The notes below the pieces were generated by a model, which worked only from the letters and a program-made list of their open reading frames with translations, was not told the origin of the DNA and made no database searches. The translations under genes were made by a program, and so were the position numbers. A DNA stretch of 64,000 nucleotides from Turbatrix aceti. Taxonomy: Eukaryota; Nematoda; Chromadorea; Rhabditida; Panagrolaimidae. This document shows, one piece after another, positions 24,480-37,134 of this stretch (positions are counted from its first letter, which is position 1; each line of letters begins with the position of its first letter). Location: positions 7,344,739 to 7,408,738 of the forward strand of contig OZ017767.1 of the NCBI GenBank assembly GCA_963969345.1. Direction: 5' to 3'.

Positions 24480-25512
24480 ATGCAGTCGGCCACGATCACG
24501 GCGGCTCTCGCTCTTTTCTTTCTCGTGAGTTGTGGTTTTTTATATTTCAAAATTTTTAATTTATGCATGTTTTTTTTGGTTTTTGCTTCTTTGGAGCAGT
24601 TTTTTCGGAACAAAAGTGTCCTAGGGTAATTTTTTTGCCATTTATGGTATGTTTTTTCAGTTTGCCTCAGCAGAAGGTGCCCGACCCCGATCACGTGGCT
24701 TTGCAACAACGACCACAGCACGGCCCTTCAAGCCAGTCTACAACCGGGACCTCTGCGAGTACTACGCAAAAGTTGGCCTCCTCGATGACCATCCCGAGTG
24801 TCTGCGCCACATCGAGCCCCCCACGACGACAACTCGCAAACCAAAATCCGCAGAAACCTGCGCGATCAACGCTGCGCTCATCCGGTGCACGGCCGACGTT
24901 GAACGATGCCCGAAGAGCGGTCAGATCTGTCTGCAGTCGGACGGCTCCAACTGCTGCCAGGACGTCATCAAGGGCATCCCGGTGAGCAGCATCAACGCAA
25001 AGGCTGGCGAATGTCCGTCGCCCATTGGACTCCATGCGGCCGTTGAAGACACGACTCTCGGATGCTGGCTGGATTCCAATTGTCCTGGTATTCAGAAATG
25101 TTGTCTCGAGCCAAATCCGTCGACGAACATGGCTACTCGCATTTGCCGGGATCCGGAGGGTATTAACAGTGATACAGTTTGCAATCTGCCTCTGGCTGTT
25201 GGATCGTGTACGGCGCCTTCTATGAGATATTACTACGATGCGTCTTCCGGAGCGTGCCACAACTTCCAGTACAGCGGATGCGGCGGAAATGCGAACAATT
25301 TCCATTCTCTGTCGAGTTGTGAAACAACTTGCCTCGGTCGCGGGATCAAGGGCACTCCATCGTGTCCTGCAGACGCAAATGCTGCTTTGAATTGCCTCTT
25401 TGCCCATTCGGATGCCTGTACATCGGATTCGGATTGTCTCGGTCGAGAGAATACTATGCAGCCGTCGTGTTGCATGACCAAGTGTGGATTCAGAATCTGT
25501 TATCAGTACTGA
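24480..25512 (+). CDS. Secreted WAP-Kunitz protein
   Basis: Exon 1 (24480-24524) encodes most of a signal peptide (MQSATITAALALFFL); exon 2 (24661-25512) follows after GTGAGT...TTTTTTCAG. The product is 298 residues, secreted after cleavage near FASA-EG. After a Thr-rich linker there is a Cys-rich segment, then a WAP domain (about 113-160, ECPSP ... CWLDSNCPGIQKCC), a Kunitz domain (about 170-222) with all six cysteines at BPTI spacing, and a second WAP-like block to the end (SDSDCLGRENTMQPSCC). Such proteins are extracellular protease inhibitors or cuticle-associated proteins. The Kunitz P1 position, in GSCTAP, is Thr instead of Lys or Arg, so classic trypsin inhibition is unlikely. AATAAA lies at 25633-25638. 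Confidence 0.9.
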
Positions 25513-26457
25513 TGGAACTGATGTGCCAAGTTGACTAGACAAACAAACCGTTTCTTTTTTTCTTCTCTTCCTGCAACATTCGGTTATTAAATATTATTGC
25601 ATTTGAATATTTATCCCGTAATTAAATATTTAAATAAATATTTGTTGGACATGAAAAAAAGAAAAAAAACTACCTGAGTAAAAAAAAGCTAGAAAAATGG
25701 GTTTTCTCCCACGCTCCGACGTTCCGCAATCAGTCCAGTCAGACCTGGGTTTGTTTGCGGCTACGATTTTATCGGTTGGTAGCTGTTAGGGCCATGCGCC
25801 TAACTTTTTTTTTCTAGCCTAACCTCATCGCTTTGACGCATCTCATCATCGACGTCGTTAATCGAGCGTGGCCATCATCACCGTCGCCACACGCGAAGCG
25901 AAGGCCAACTCGCCGCCGCTGTTGCTGGTGCTGCTGGTGGTGCTGGTGGTGCTGATGGGGCTGCAGCTGGCCCAATCGGGTCGCTTTTGTGTTTGACGTG
26001 GTCGTTGGTTGGTTTGGTGGCTGGCTATCACCGCTTTTCACCACCACCGCCGAGGCCGAGGCTGTGGTAGCTGCCCTTTCCTTCGAAGAGTAAGAGGAGG
26101 AGGAGGAGGAATAATCGAGTCGTCAAACAATGAATTTGTAAAATATGACTCTGGGATTGGACGACAACAGCCAACAATGCCGGCGGCGGTGGTAGTGGTG
26201 TTCGGTTTGTCAAGGCCAGTCTCGCCCCGCCCTTTTTTTCAGTTTTTTTTTCTGATCGAGCCCAGTAGTTTTTTTTTATTCGTGCCACAAAGGCAAAGGC
26301 GGTCGCTTGCCACAAGCCAGCCTCTCCTCTCCCTTCGTTGTTTGGAGTGTGATTGGTAAACTTTTTGACACCGTGACATGTCAGCAGCCTGATCGAATAT
26401 CGGACATCGACCACCTGCGTTGTATGAGTGAGTGGTGACAAGTACAACAGCCCAGGC
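25513..26457. other. Intergenic region, promoter side of the DM-domain gene
   Basis: Contains the 3' UTR of the WAP-Kunitz gene, then GC-balanced low-complexity sequence with CTGGTG/CTGCTG runs (25918-25965) and GGA repeats (26095-26110). Frames here are His/Gln- or Gly-rich repeat translations and were not accepted as genes. Confidence 0.5.
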
Positions 26458-28563
26458 ATGCCCAAGGAACAGTACATGTGCCAGCTTTGCGCCAACCATG
26501 GCACCTTTAATCAGCCTAAGAAGGGACACAAACAAAAGTGTCCTCATCGCTACTGTCCGTGAGTCAACTTTTTTTTTGCTTTGATGAGGTTTGAGAAGGC
26601 AAAAATGCGTACACCTGGTTTCCGGGACAGGTGAAAGTTAGGAAAAATCCAAAAAAAGTTAATTTGAACTTTTTTATCCCAGTTTTAACTAAAAATTCTA
26701 AAAAATGCTCAAAAATAGTTTTAACATTGCATTTTGCATTTTGAAGATTACGGTATCCAAAAAAATAATCTCGCATAACATCACTCCCTACAGTACCCAT
26801 CGCCGCGCACACATGACATTGCCTACTCATTCGATGTCGGCCTCGGCATTTCCCCGTGGGCCCATCGAGCGCCTAGGCATGCAAGTGCGAAAATACGATC
26901 AGCCCGAAGTGCTTGGTCGTCAATTGAAAGAAGTTGCCTCCAATTAAAATGAGACAAATGACTTTGGTGTTCTTTTTTATGCGCCATGTCGACTCAAAGT
27001 CGTTCGTCTCAATTTGTCGAAAAAAAGGTCTGGCCAACTGTTTTGGCTATCAATTCGTTTGGCATTTTCATTGAGTTCGTTTGACAAAATAAAAAAAACC
27101 AAACACAGAAAAAAAACAGAGAGGCGATGGATGAAACGAGGTGGCAGGATGATGGCCTCTTTTTGCAGCCCTCCGCTTGGACAAATTGTCAAATAAAATA
27201 TTGCAATCGTTCTTTTCGCGGCGTGTGGCTGTGTACCTATAGCAAGGAGGCAACGGGCCCTGGACAGTTGTCCTCCTCCTCCTTCGATGATGATGATGAT
27301 GATCATTTTCATCATCAGCACCCTAAAAAATAGCGAACAACGAACAACCCCAAAAACAAGAAAGGGGCACACAAAAAATTGCTTCTGTCAATATTTTTTG
27401 TGTTCAGCCATTTTTTATCTATGTATGTATATGTGAGCTTTCAGATGTCCCTTGTGTGCGCTCAACACGAAGCGCAGGCGGCTAGATCAGATGGAGCGAC
27501 AGCTGCGAACCGGGCCAGAGGGGGTACCGTCTCCTCCGGCGCAACAGCAACAACAGCAACAGCAACCTACGGGATCGTCAAATTCGCCGTTACAGTTGCC
27601 GGATGGGGCAACTGGGATGCTGGATTACGGTTCTCAGAAATTGCTTTTTCCGCAAACGTTTGGTAAGAATTGTACCGTAATCTTTTTACGAACGCGCGCA
27701 TCATAAAAAAATTTTTTTCACAATTTTTTTTTAAAAGTTGACATCTTCAAAGTAGAATTTTTGATATTTTTTATTTAATATCGATCATTAATATCCCATC
27801 AAAGATTTTGGATGAGATTAGGGAAAGTCTTAAGGTTTTTAATTTTCATCCCAACAAGTTTGGACTTTGATTTTTCTATTCGAGTGTCAGAAAAAAATCC
27901 TGCACCATTTTTCAAAAATTTTATTGCACCGTTCCAATTTTGTTTTTTTTTTGTTTTCCCGCACTAACAAGATAAGTTTTTTTTATTCGTTGACCGTAGG
28001 GTAGATAAACGGTTCTTTTGGATGGGAGAAGAATTGTCATCAGGAAATGCGGCATTTTCCTCCTGGTCGTCATTTCGACCCCCATAACGCCATCCATCAC
28101 GGCTTTGGTTGGTCTGGGCAATTGGGCTCGTACAGACTCGACAATTTGTCACATGTCACCTCTTCATGGGTCTTTCACCCCCTCCTTCTGAAGGCCACAA
28201 GCCTTGCCTTTTTCCCTGCAAAAAACACCTCATTTGTATCATAAATCAACGAATTTAGAGTCACATTCTGCGCTCCTCTGAAAAAATAAGAAACCAAAAT
28301 TTTTTACCCCAAAAATTTATAAAACTACAAAAATTTCAGACGTAACATCCCTGATGGGCCCCGAAGCCTTCTCGCTGTCCAACAGCCTTGCCAAGAGCCT
28401 CAGCAGTCCCCCACCTGTGCTACCTGCAATGCCGGTGAAGCAGGAAAACTTTCTCGTCGCGTCTGCCGGCAACTATGAAGCCAGAAGCGCTCAAAGCACT
28501 TCGCAAACCCCAGCGAAGTCCGTCGGCGGAGGCCGAACGAAAACGAAGGACTCTTCTTTTTGA
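26458..28563 (+). CDS. DM-domain (Doublesex/MAB-3 type) transcription factor
   Basis: Exons 26458-26558, 27445-27662 and 28340-28563 join in phase (101 + 218 + 224 nt) to give 180 residues. The DM zinc module lies at the very N-terminus: CQLCANHGTFNQPKKGHK, then CPHRYCP across the splice into CPLCALNTKRRRLDQMERQL, with the expected CxxC, HG, KGHK and C-x-C-x2-C pattern. It is followed by a poly-Gln run and a Ser/Pro-rich tail containing PAMPVKQENF. Family members bind DNA in the minor groove and control sex-specific or neuronal fates. AATAAA at 28851-28856. Odd points: an alternative terminal exon inside intron 1 and a second open frame over exon 3 (see those entries). Confidence 0.85.
26794..26947 (+). 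CDS. Alternative terminal exon inside intron 1 of the DM gene
   Basis: After a good acceptor (TCACTCCCTACAG) this 154-nt exon starts in the phase left by DM exon 1 (TGT CC|T) and runs 51 codons to TAA. It reads THRRAHMTLPTHSMSASAF ... ERLGMQVRKYDQPEVLGRQL and a few more residues. Joined to exon 1 it would give an 84-residue protein with only the first half of the DM module. It has balanced codon use, unlike the intron around it. It could also be a small nested gene starting at the ATG in HMTLPT. An AATAAA lies near 27087. Confidence 0.5.
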
Positions 28564-29828
28564 ACAGACGCTCGCAGAATTCACGGCGTGCCTCGAAAAA
28601 CGCTCGAAGCCCGGCAGCATCTTTCATTCCGTGTCTATGCTGGCCGAGCCGGCCGCCGTGCCCTCCTCGTCTTCGCAGAATGACGATAATTAACCTCCTC
28701 CTCCTCCTCACGTCCCCTGTATGACTCCGCTTGACTTCGCAAATGGTCGCAAATTCATTCATTCATTCATTCATTAATTCATTCGTCCCCCTCCTGGATT
28801 TCGTGACAATCCGGGATTATCTAAGTAACTGTCTGCTTTCTGAAAGTGACAATAAATATGCAGATCCGGTGCCAATGAGGATAAGTTGAGTGATTTTGCT
28901 ACTTTTTTTTCAAAAAATGCGTTTTTTGACCATAAAATACATAAAAAAATGCATTTGATTCAGCCTGTTTTTCGGCGCTCCCCAAATCGCACCGTTTTCG
29001 AGCGAGCAAAAAAGTTGAAAAAATAGGAGCAGGGACGAAGCGACAACAAAAAAATAAGAAAATACATGTTTAGTTAATTTTTGCCATTTTGGTTCATTTT
29101 AACGAACAATTTTTTAAAATTTTTTTTTATGAAAATTAAAAAAAAATTGGTCAGAAAAATAACTTTTTTTCTAATTTTTTTTGATTAAAATCAAAAAAAA
29201 TTGGTCAGAAAAAATAACAAACGCTAATTTAAACTTGTAAACAACATCTCACGAAGATGAACATTCTTTTTAATTTTTTAAGAGCGGTGCTCCCCAAAGC
29301 TTTGCTTTGAATTTTAAAAAATTCTAAAAATTTTCTTGCTCTTGCAAAAAAATTTACGGTCATTTTTTATATATTTTTTTAAATTAGGAGCAAAAGAGGA
29401 AAAAGCGAGTAAAAAACGGAGCGTGAAATTTTATCTTCAAAAATGCCAAAACGACCGATTTTTTTTCAAAAATATCAATGCAACCGATTTTTTTTCAAAA
29501 ATACCAAAAAACCCCAATTCCATCGTAAAAATCCGTCTTTTTTAATCAGAATCCATTTAATCGTACTGTACAAATAATCCAGATGCAAATATGTGAATTA
29601 GGCGAGGCCAGAGAGTGTGCAGCCAGCCAGAGTGGTGCTTGCTTTGCTTTGTGTGTGTGAGGGAGTGAGTGAATGGATGAATGTGAGTCAGGTCTTCAGG
29701 GCAGGGCAGGGATGAATGAATGAGTGGGTCGGCAACAAGTTTGGAGAACACGAACGAACAGTACACGACATGATGAACGGCGAAGGCAGGGCAGAGACAG
29801 AAGCAGAATCACACGCGGAAGGTGTACC
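28564..29828. other. Intergenic region between convergent DM and alpha-catenin genes
   Basis: Holds both 3' UTRs. Notable low complexity: (ATTC)n at 28755, an inexact duplication containing AAAAAATTGGTCAGAAAAA (29142 and 29196), and two to three 33-bp units CGATTTTTTTTCAAAAATA at 29450-29510. No gene seen. Confidence 0.6.
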
Positions 29829-32800
29829 TCATTCCAGGTGAGCAGTGCGGAACTCTTCGAGGGCCTGGAGAGGCTTCTGTGGGTAGCGTTCGGACGCCCG
29901 ACGGATGATGCCCTGCGAGCGGTGATGCGACTGCGATCGGACGAGGGGCTGCATGTCGGGAGGCGCGAGCACCCACTGTACGCGGGGCACGCGACCGTCT
30001 CGGGGACGGATCTTCGTCGACGCGATGTACGCGGCCCGGACGCAGTGGATGACGGCGTTGAGGAGGTTCTTCACGTTCTGGATCAGCGAGGTGACCGAGT
30101 CGAGACCGCGTACCTCGAGTTTATCCCCGACTTGTTGGATGTCTGCTTTTACCTGGAAAAAAATCAGTGTTCAACGAATTCTAACAAAAAGTCAGAAAAA
30201 AAATTCTGAGCCATTTTTTTCAAAAAAATATTTTTTCTGCGTTTAAATCAAAAAAATTTCTATTTTTTCTCGAAGTAAATAATTCTTATACGTTTTTGAA
30301 ACAATAAAATTTTTTTTAATTTATATTTATATTTTTAAAATTTTACATAATCTTTTTTTTTAATTAAAAACGTTTTAAAAAAATTGTTGACATATTTTTT
30401 TTATGAAAAAAATATAAAAAAAAACAAAAATTAAAAAAAAATTTGCCAAACAAATTTTGAATTTTTAAAGTTTTAAAATGATAAAAATATAAATTATTTT
30501 AATTACAATTTATAAAAAATTTTTGGATAAAAAACTCGAAGTTATTTTATTTTTTCAAAAAAAAAGAATTTTTCAAAACAAAAATTTTTCTTGAACAAAA
30601 TTTTTTTTCTACTTTTTTACCAAGTAAATAATTCTTGTTCATTTTTACAACGATTTTTTTAAATTAAAATTGTTTTCAACAACTTTTTTCAAAATTTTGA
30701 AAAAAACAATTCTCAAACAAAAATATAATTTTTTTTCTAAAAAAGGAGGTCAAAACCCCGATTTTTTTAGCTTCAAAACTCACCCTGCTGGTGATGCGCA
30801 GCTGATGGGAAAGCATGACAATGCTCTCGATGTACGCGGTGAGGTCCTTCTTCGTCGCCGATTCGGTGCAATCCTTGCCAATCTCGGTAGCCAAAGCATT
30901 CAGCCTGTTTCCTGCATCCGCGACTTCCTTGGCAGTGTTTATGACGTCACTCGTTCGCTTCAGCGGCCCACGACCCTTCGTAAACTGCGTCATGTCATCG
31001 CACATGAGGCACATTTGTTTGGCGATAGAAATCAGCTCATTTCCTGTATCATCCCATTTTCCAACCTCATGGATAAACTTTCTCTGCATGACATTGAAGA
31101 CGTCAATTTGTTCCTGAATCTTTCGTTTTGATTCTTCTGGGAGATTTTTGAGAATCTTAGCTTGGTTGTCGCAATCGTTATCGCTGATTTGTGAGGCATT
31201 ATCCAGGACGGTGGTTACGCCGTCTTCGACGTATTCATTGTCAGAATCCACGTCTTCTGGATTGTGATTTCTCAAAACAGCAGTTCGAATGTCGCGGACA
31301 GCATTGTGAACCAATTCGCAGGCTTCAATCATTTTTTCGACGTCATTGTTTCGCTCCGCCATTGTCGGTTGTTTTCCGTCTTCCGTGCCTTCCTGGACAC
31401 TCTTGACCACTCCACTCGCGCTGACCACAAATTCGTCCAGTACCTGGTCTTTCAAAATCTTCGTCGCCAGACGAACATTTTCGGTATACGGACAGGGTTG
31501 GATGGTTTCCATTTCCGCGTCGACGACTTCGCAAATTCTCAGACACCTTCCACGGATGGCGCCGGCCGAATTGTCGACCTGTTCGCTGTTGCACTCCATA
31601 ATGCCCTGGATGACTGATTTTGTGTCTTCCTGAATTCTCTGTTCGCTGACAGCCAGAAAATCCACAACAGAGAGCATTCTGTCGACAGCCATGACAAGAA
31701 GTGCTTTTCGGTCTTCAAAAGCTGCCCTGAAGCTTTGCATGTTTTCTTGCAAAATTGCGCTATTCGGCTGCTGCGCGAGAAGCAGAGCAGCGTGCACGAC
31801 CTGCGGGGTGATTTTCTCGCAGCACAGGGCAGCGTATCGGACGATCCGGTTGGCGTCCCGGTCGGAGGACATGTCACAGACGCGGCGGGCAACCTCGATC
31901 TGGCGATCCATCTGTTCCTGGAAAAAGTGGCCCATCTGCTGGGTGCGTTCGACGTCGCCGGACTGTGCGGAGGAGAGGAGCTGGATCAGGGGCAGATCCA
32001 TCGTCAGAAAAGTGTCCGTGACGACGTCGGCGATGGCGCGCCGCAGGTGTCGTCTGAAGTCCCGGATTTTGTGCATGGTATTGTCGATGGAGAGTTCGAG
32101 ATCGTCGTCCGCTTCAAACATGTCGCCGCTACTTGAGGTGCGAAGTCGGTTGTGCTGCAAAAAAATTAGGGTTACGATCATTTTTCAAAATTACCATTTT
32201 TTCTTTTTAAAACCAAATTTTAAAAAAAAAGCTACAAAAAAAGCTAAAATTTGTAACAAATTTTAAAAATTATTTACGATTTCTAAAATTAAAAATTTAA
32301 AAATTTAAATGATGATTTTCAATATTTTTTTGTAACAAAAATTTTTTTGACGGAAAAAATAAAAAAAATGTGATTTTCAAAATTTGTAAAGCAACTTTGA
32401 AAAAAGAATTTTTTTTTGAAAACTTTTTTTTCACAATGTAAATTTTTATTACAAAAAAAAAGGTTTTTACCATTTTGAAAACGTTTTTTGTAGTTTCAAT
32501 TTCTTTGTTGTTTTTTTTGGTAAAAAAAAAATTTTTTGATAAAAAAATTTTTTTTTAAATCAAAAGTTGTTTTTTTGATAAAACTACAATTTTTATAAAA
32601 AAAAATTTTTTTGAAGTATTTTTGCAGTGTTCGTATTTTTTTCGATTTTTTTTCAATGAAACACTTTGCTTACATTTTTTTCGTACTCAGAAAGCAGTTC
32701 CTGAAGCGCCTGCCTCAAATTGTTGCCGCCATCGACAATTTGCTGATTCCTGTTCGGACTGACTTCCCGCCAGTTTGCCAGAACAGCAGCATCACGAATA

Positions 32801-33954
32801 ACGTCTTCCAGAATATTTTCCAGCTGAGGTCGATGCTTGTTTGGCCTATACGCCCGATGATCCATACAGACTCCCGACTGGAATTTGTCGAGATTCGCTG
32901 CAAGCGAACACAAATCTCCCTGTCGACTGATGCCGACGTCTTTTGGCACGTCTTCGCCATTCAAAGCACATTTGACGCCATTCAACGCGCTCAGAATTTC
33001 CTTATGCGCGTAGCGTCGATTTTCCCTGGCTTCATGGAGGTTGGGATGCTGGATGTGGGCTTTGGATGAGGCGACCATGATGGGTGCCGTCAGCTTGAGC
33101 TGTGACATGGCAACCTGGAGGTCATCCTGCTGGGAGGGATTTTTCATATCCTTGAGCCGGCGTCTCGTCAACTCGGTTAGTTCGGTCATTTCGGTTCGCA
33201 GCGTCGAGACCAGCTCGACGAGTTGCCGTTCATCGCGGGCATTTGCGATGCCATCGATGAGGCTGACGACTTTGTCGGTCTTGTCGATGATTTTTTGGAG
33301 ATCGAGTTTGTCGGCGACAATCAGCATCCGGGCTACGTTCATCAGCAGCGCTCTCCCTGCCTGGGAAGTTCGGATTCGTTGTTCGATGTCCGCTGTGTTT
33401 TGGACAAATTCCCGGGCTGTAGCGATAAAATCCTCGCCGCTGGTTTCGACAGCATTGTAGGTCGTTAGAATTTTGATTCTTGACTCCTCCGTAATCAGGG
33501 AGCCAACTTGACGAATTGCCTTTCCGCTAATTTCGAGGTAGTATTTCAGGGTGCGTTCGCACTTTTCCAGGAGCAGGGCGCCATTTTCGGTGGGATCATG
33601 CTTTTCCCAGTAATCGCCTCGAAGTTCGGTCACCTGCAGACAAAAAAACTTATTCCCGATCAAAATTCATTCAATGAGAACAAAATCTCCGCTAAAGTGC
33701 ATTTTTTGTACTCCTAAAGCGAAAAAAAGTGTTTTGTGTGCGAATTCGCTTTTCAGAGCCCAAAAATGCATTCCGTCCGTTTTTTTCGCCCATGAATGAA
33801 TGAATGAGATATCAATTTCATCGTTGTACTCTCTGTTTGGTCAAAGTGGAAAACTCACGAGTGCTACAAAGGGAGCTATGAGCCTTTCGATCGTCTTGGT
33901 CTTTATGTCCCCGGTGTCGATGACAAAGTCTTGCTCGTCCATCGTTGACACCAT
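29829..33954 (-). CDS. hmp-1: Alpha-catenin (HMP-1-like)
   Basis: Exons 33954-33859, 33633-32674, 32154-30784 and 30153-29829, about 915 residues, close to the family length. It aligns by eye along the whole vinculin/alpha-catenin fold. N-terminal beta-catenin-binding helices; M domain with the family sequences DFLAVSEQRI, AGAIRGRCLRI and KWDDTGNELISIAKQMC; then FTKGRGPLKRTSDVI; and the C-terminal actin-binding domain (KNLLNAVIHCVRAAYIASTK ... QALEEF). It links cadherin-beta-catenin to actin at adherens junctions. The first three exons join cleanly at phase 0. The last exon does not: its beginning reads VKADIQQVGDK, as in other alpha-catenins, but one extra base in an A-run (30120-30123) shifts the frame (see findings). 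The ATG follows a splice acceptor (CCCTGCAAG|C) by 1 nt. Confidence 0.93.
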
Positions 33955-36675
33955 GCTTGCAGGGTAGAGAAAGAAGAAGTAACAAACCACTCGTCAATTA
34001 GCGACTAAGCTAGCTTGGCCAATCATTAATTCTGCAAACAACCAATTTTGCAACGACAAAAAATCGACGGTCGGTTTCGACACGAAAATATTTTTTTGAT
34101 CGTATCACAAACGCTCGATTGATCGTAATACTAAATCAAGGGTCCCGGCACGAAAAAAATCAAGTTTTTTTCGACACGAAAAAAAATTGTATCGTAATCG
34201 TAAAATTGAATGATGGATCCCGGCAAGAAAAAATCGTTGCAAACGCTTGTAAAACACTATCAAAAAAAGTCTAGGATAAACACGAGCCGCAAATATTTAT
34301 TTACAAATCAAAGTGACAAAAAAATTATACGACGTGCGAATCGACGAATTGACGAAATCTGACATGAATTTACAAAAAAACAAACCGGATTCAAAGAAAA
34401 AACGCAATTTTGATTTACGGACCATCGATTAATTATTTAATTACCGGTGACACGCATCCAAAAATCCTCTTCTTCCGGGCTTCAGCGACGATGGGAGCAA
34501 TGTATAATATATTTTTTTCAGAGCGTAGACGAGGGAAAATTCGAAGCTTTTCATGCAGACAAGGCAAAACAAGACAAGAAAAACGATAAGCATGAATAAG
34601 AGGAGTGCTACCACGCGAAACGGACCGGGCAAGCGTTAAAAAAATGGGCGATCAGTTTGACGTGATACAGAGATCGGAATTTATTTTGCATCTACGAAAA
34701 GCAAGAATAAATACACTTGACGCATCAAAAATCAGGAAAAAATGAATTATTCAAGAATTTGATTTTTCTGCGAAATAAACATTCCAAAGACAAAAAAAAT
34801 TACAAAATAATCCAGAATCGGAAATTTATAGTCATAAATAAAAAAAAATTGACGCATGAAAAATTCAGAAATGATGGTAAAACTGACTCAGTCAGCCAAA
34901 AAAAACGAGGTAAAAAATAAGCTAAATCCTTTTCCAGGCGACGAGGCAATTGTGTACATTTCCGGAGTCAAGACAGTCTCAATTGCATGCAATAGCAATT
35001 GTCGTTAGTCATGCACCTTTTGGTAGGGTTCTCGGTTGGCTAGACAATAGAAAATCGTGAATCATCGCCACCCTCACCGAGATAGACGCTTGTTGTGGAT
35101 CGTGAGCAACAAGAAACATGAATAAGAAAGCCAATAACGGCAGCGCACGAACCCGAAGACGGTCGCCGGTCACCGGGATTGTTTGAAACAAATAAACAAG
35201 CACCCGGCGCTCGGTCGATCGATACGATACCATCGAGACGAGAAAACGGTCCGGCGCTCGCTCATTCCTGCGATGGATGACCAATAAACTGCGAGTTGGG
35301 TGAGAGAATTAACAAAATTAAAACTGTGAACTGTGAACAAATATTTTTAAAATCAATCAAATCCAGAAAACTCAGGTAATATCTGCTATACAAAAATTTA
35401 AAAATAGTGAAATCAATTTTGGTTTCGCGCGGGTAAGAAAAATAAGAAAGAACAAGTTGAAAAACGAGGTCGACGTTTCCCACGATAAACGAAAAACGGT
35501 TCGTTATTGGCGTCGTTTACGCGTTTTCCTCCTCTCCATTCTCTTTTTTCGATGGATGTGGTGCAAAAAAAGGAGTGGTGTATTGTTGGAGGATTAGACA
35601 GAGTGACCAGATGAGTCCTCATCCTCACGATGTCACTTGCTAGTTCGTTCGACGAGGACTACAAGCTATAAAAAAGCGACAACTGTACAAAACACCCAAA
35701 ACTTTTGTTGTCGTCAATTGTCAGGGATCATTTGAGAAGCCTCCTCTCCTTCTCCTTCTCCGGTGGTGGAGTTGATGAGGCAGCCAGGCAGGCAGTAAGC
35801 AAACTGTTCTGTTGGAAAAACCCTCCCCGACAGCAAAAAAAGGTAAACGACAGCGGGACGAAAAGTCAGTCGAAAGTGAAGGTCACTCACTCGACGATTC
35901 GAATTCCTCCGCTGCTCGTTGTTTTTTGTTCACAGAAAAAAAAAAGTCCTCGATAACGATGGACGATGGACGCACGAGAAATTTTCTTCGTATATTTTGC
36001 GCACGCGAACGAACTCGGACTTTCTTTTTTGAGGAAAAAGAAGGAAAGAACGAACGTAAAAAGTACCGTCATAAATAGCAGTGTGCGGCCGATAAATTTG
36101 TGAACGTTACTTTGCAGGTCCTGCGAAGACGTTTCGGACACACGGACGAACTTTCACTTGCGCACAAAAGGACATGATGCGGCGAACGCGCAGCGCAGCG
36201 CGCATCGCGTTCGGCCGAATGACCTCCACGCTCGACTCCGGCTCCGAGCCGACAAACGAGACGAGACGAGACGCAAACGGCGCAGGCGAACGGATGAACG
36301 GATGAACGTTAACGTCAATTATCCGAGCCATCAACTCTCGTGTTTAGGCATTCCCAGTGATTTCATCGTGAATGGAAAAGAATTTGAGTCGAGAAATGAC
36401 ATCGACGCGGGGTGTCTTTTCACACCGACCGGTCAGGCGGGTCAATTTCGTCCTTTGAGATAGCATCAGGTGTTGCGTAGATACATGCAATGATTTTTAC
36501 TGAAGGCGGGCGAAGCTCCTTGTTAGGGAGTATACCAGATGTTGCGAATTGATCAATTTTTTATCCGAGACGTAAAATAAAGATCTGTTTGAAGAACAAC
36601 TTTTTTTACGTTTACTGTGCAATTATCAAACATTCGTTGTGAGACATTGTACCGCAGTTTTTCAACACAAATGCC
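33955..36675. other. Upstream region of alpha-catenin, no supported gene
   Basis: AT-rich to 35 kb, then GC-balanced at 35500-36460 with CGAAC and GCGCAGC words. Open frames on both strands in 36100-36460 overlap each other and have no splice partners. A CpG-containing promoter region is the simplest reading. Confidence 0.45.
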
Positions 36676-36865
36676 CAGAGTTGTTCAATTCGACCATTTT
36701 CAGCGCTCGCTCTGCTCGCGCTCTTTGAGCAATTCAACTTTTCGTGCTCGCTCTGCTCATGCTCATTGAGCTTTCCAAATTTTCGCGCTCGCTCCGCTCG
36801 CGCTCGTGAGCTGAGCAGGAGCGAGCAGTGAGCAGGAGCAATTTTATGAGCATCGAACAACTCTG
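36676..36865. mobile_element. Short hAT-like MITE with GAGCGAGCA-type array
   Basis: Inverted ends CAGAGTTGTTC / GAACAACTCTG enclose 190 bp packed with GCTCGCTCTGCTC and its complement GAGCAGGAGCGAGCAGTGAGC. A close relative lies at about 52030-52191 in the same orientation. No matching 8-bp duplication flanks this copy (left CAAATGCC, right GTTAGGAG). Confidence 0.7.
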
Positions 36866-37134
36866 GTTAGGAGGCACAAATAATGTTTCCGTAGGCGTCG
36901 ATGGATCGCACTATTATAATATTTTTTAAATGTGATCAGCAGAACAAGGCACATATAAATTTTTGATTGAGCATGTAATAACCGATAACAAACAAAAAAT
37001 AACGATATAATATAACACTTAAAATTGAGTTTTTAAGCACCTCATTTATTTTCCATCATTCGTTAAAAATTATATTATCTGCATTTTCAAAGGAAAGTAT
37101 AAAAACACCATACTGACATCCTGTTTTCCCAAAA

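Noticed and set aside
24691..25542. A 283-residue frame antisense to the WAP-Kunitz exon
   Set aside because: It is the mirror of a well-supported coding exon and its Arg/Thr-rich translation shows no domain.
25814..26504. His/Gln-rich and Gly-rich frames before the DM gene
   Set aside because: Trinucleotide-repeat translations without splice sites.
29953..33468. Long plus-strand frames across the alpha-catenin exons
   Set aside because: Antisense shadows of strongly conserved coding exons.
34441..34632. Hydrophobic minus-strand frame upstream of alpha-catenin
   Set aside because: Starts at TTG, no upstream exon, and the sequence is AT-rich spacer.
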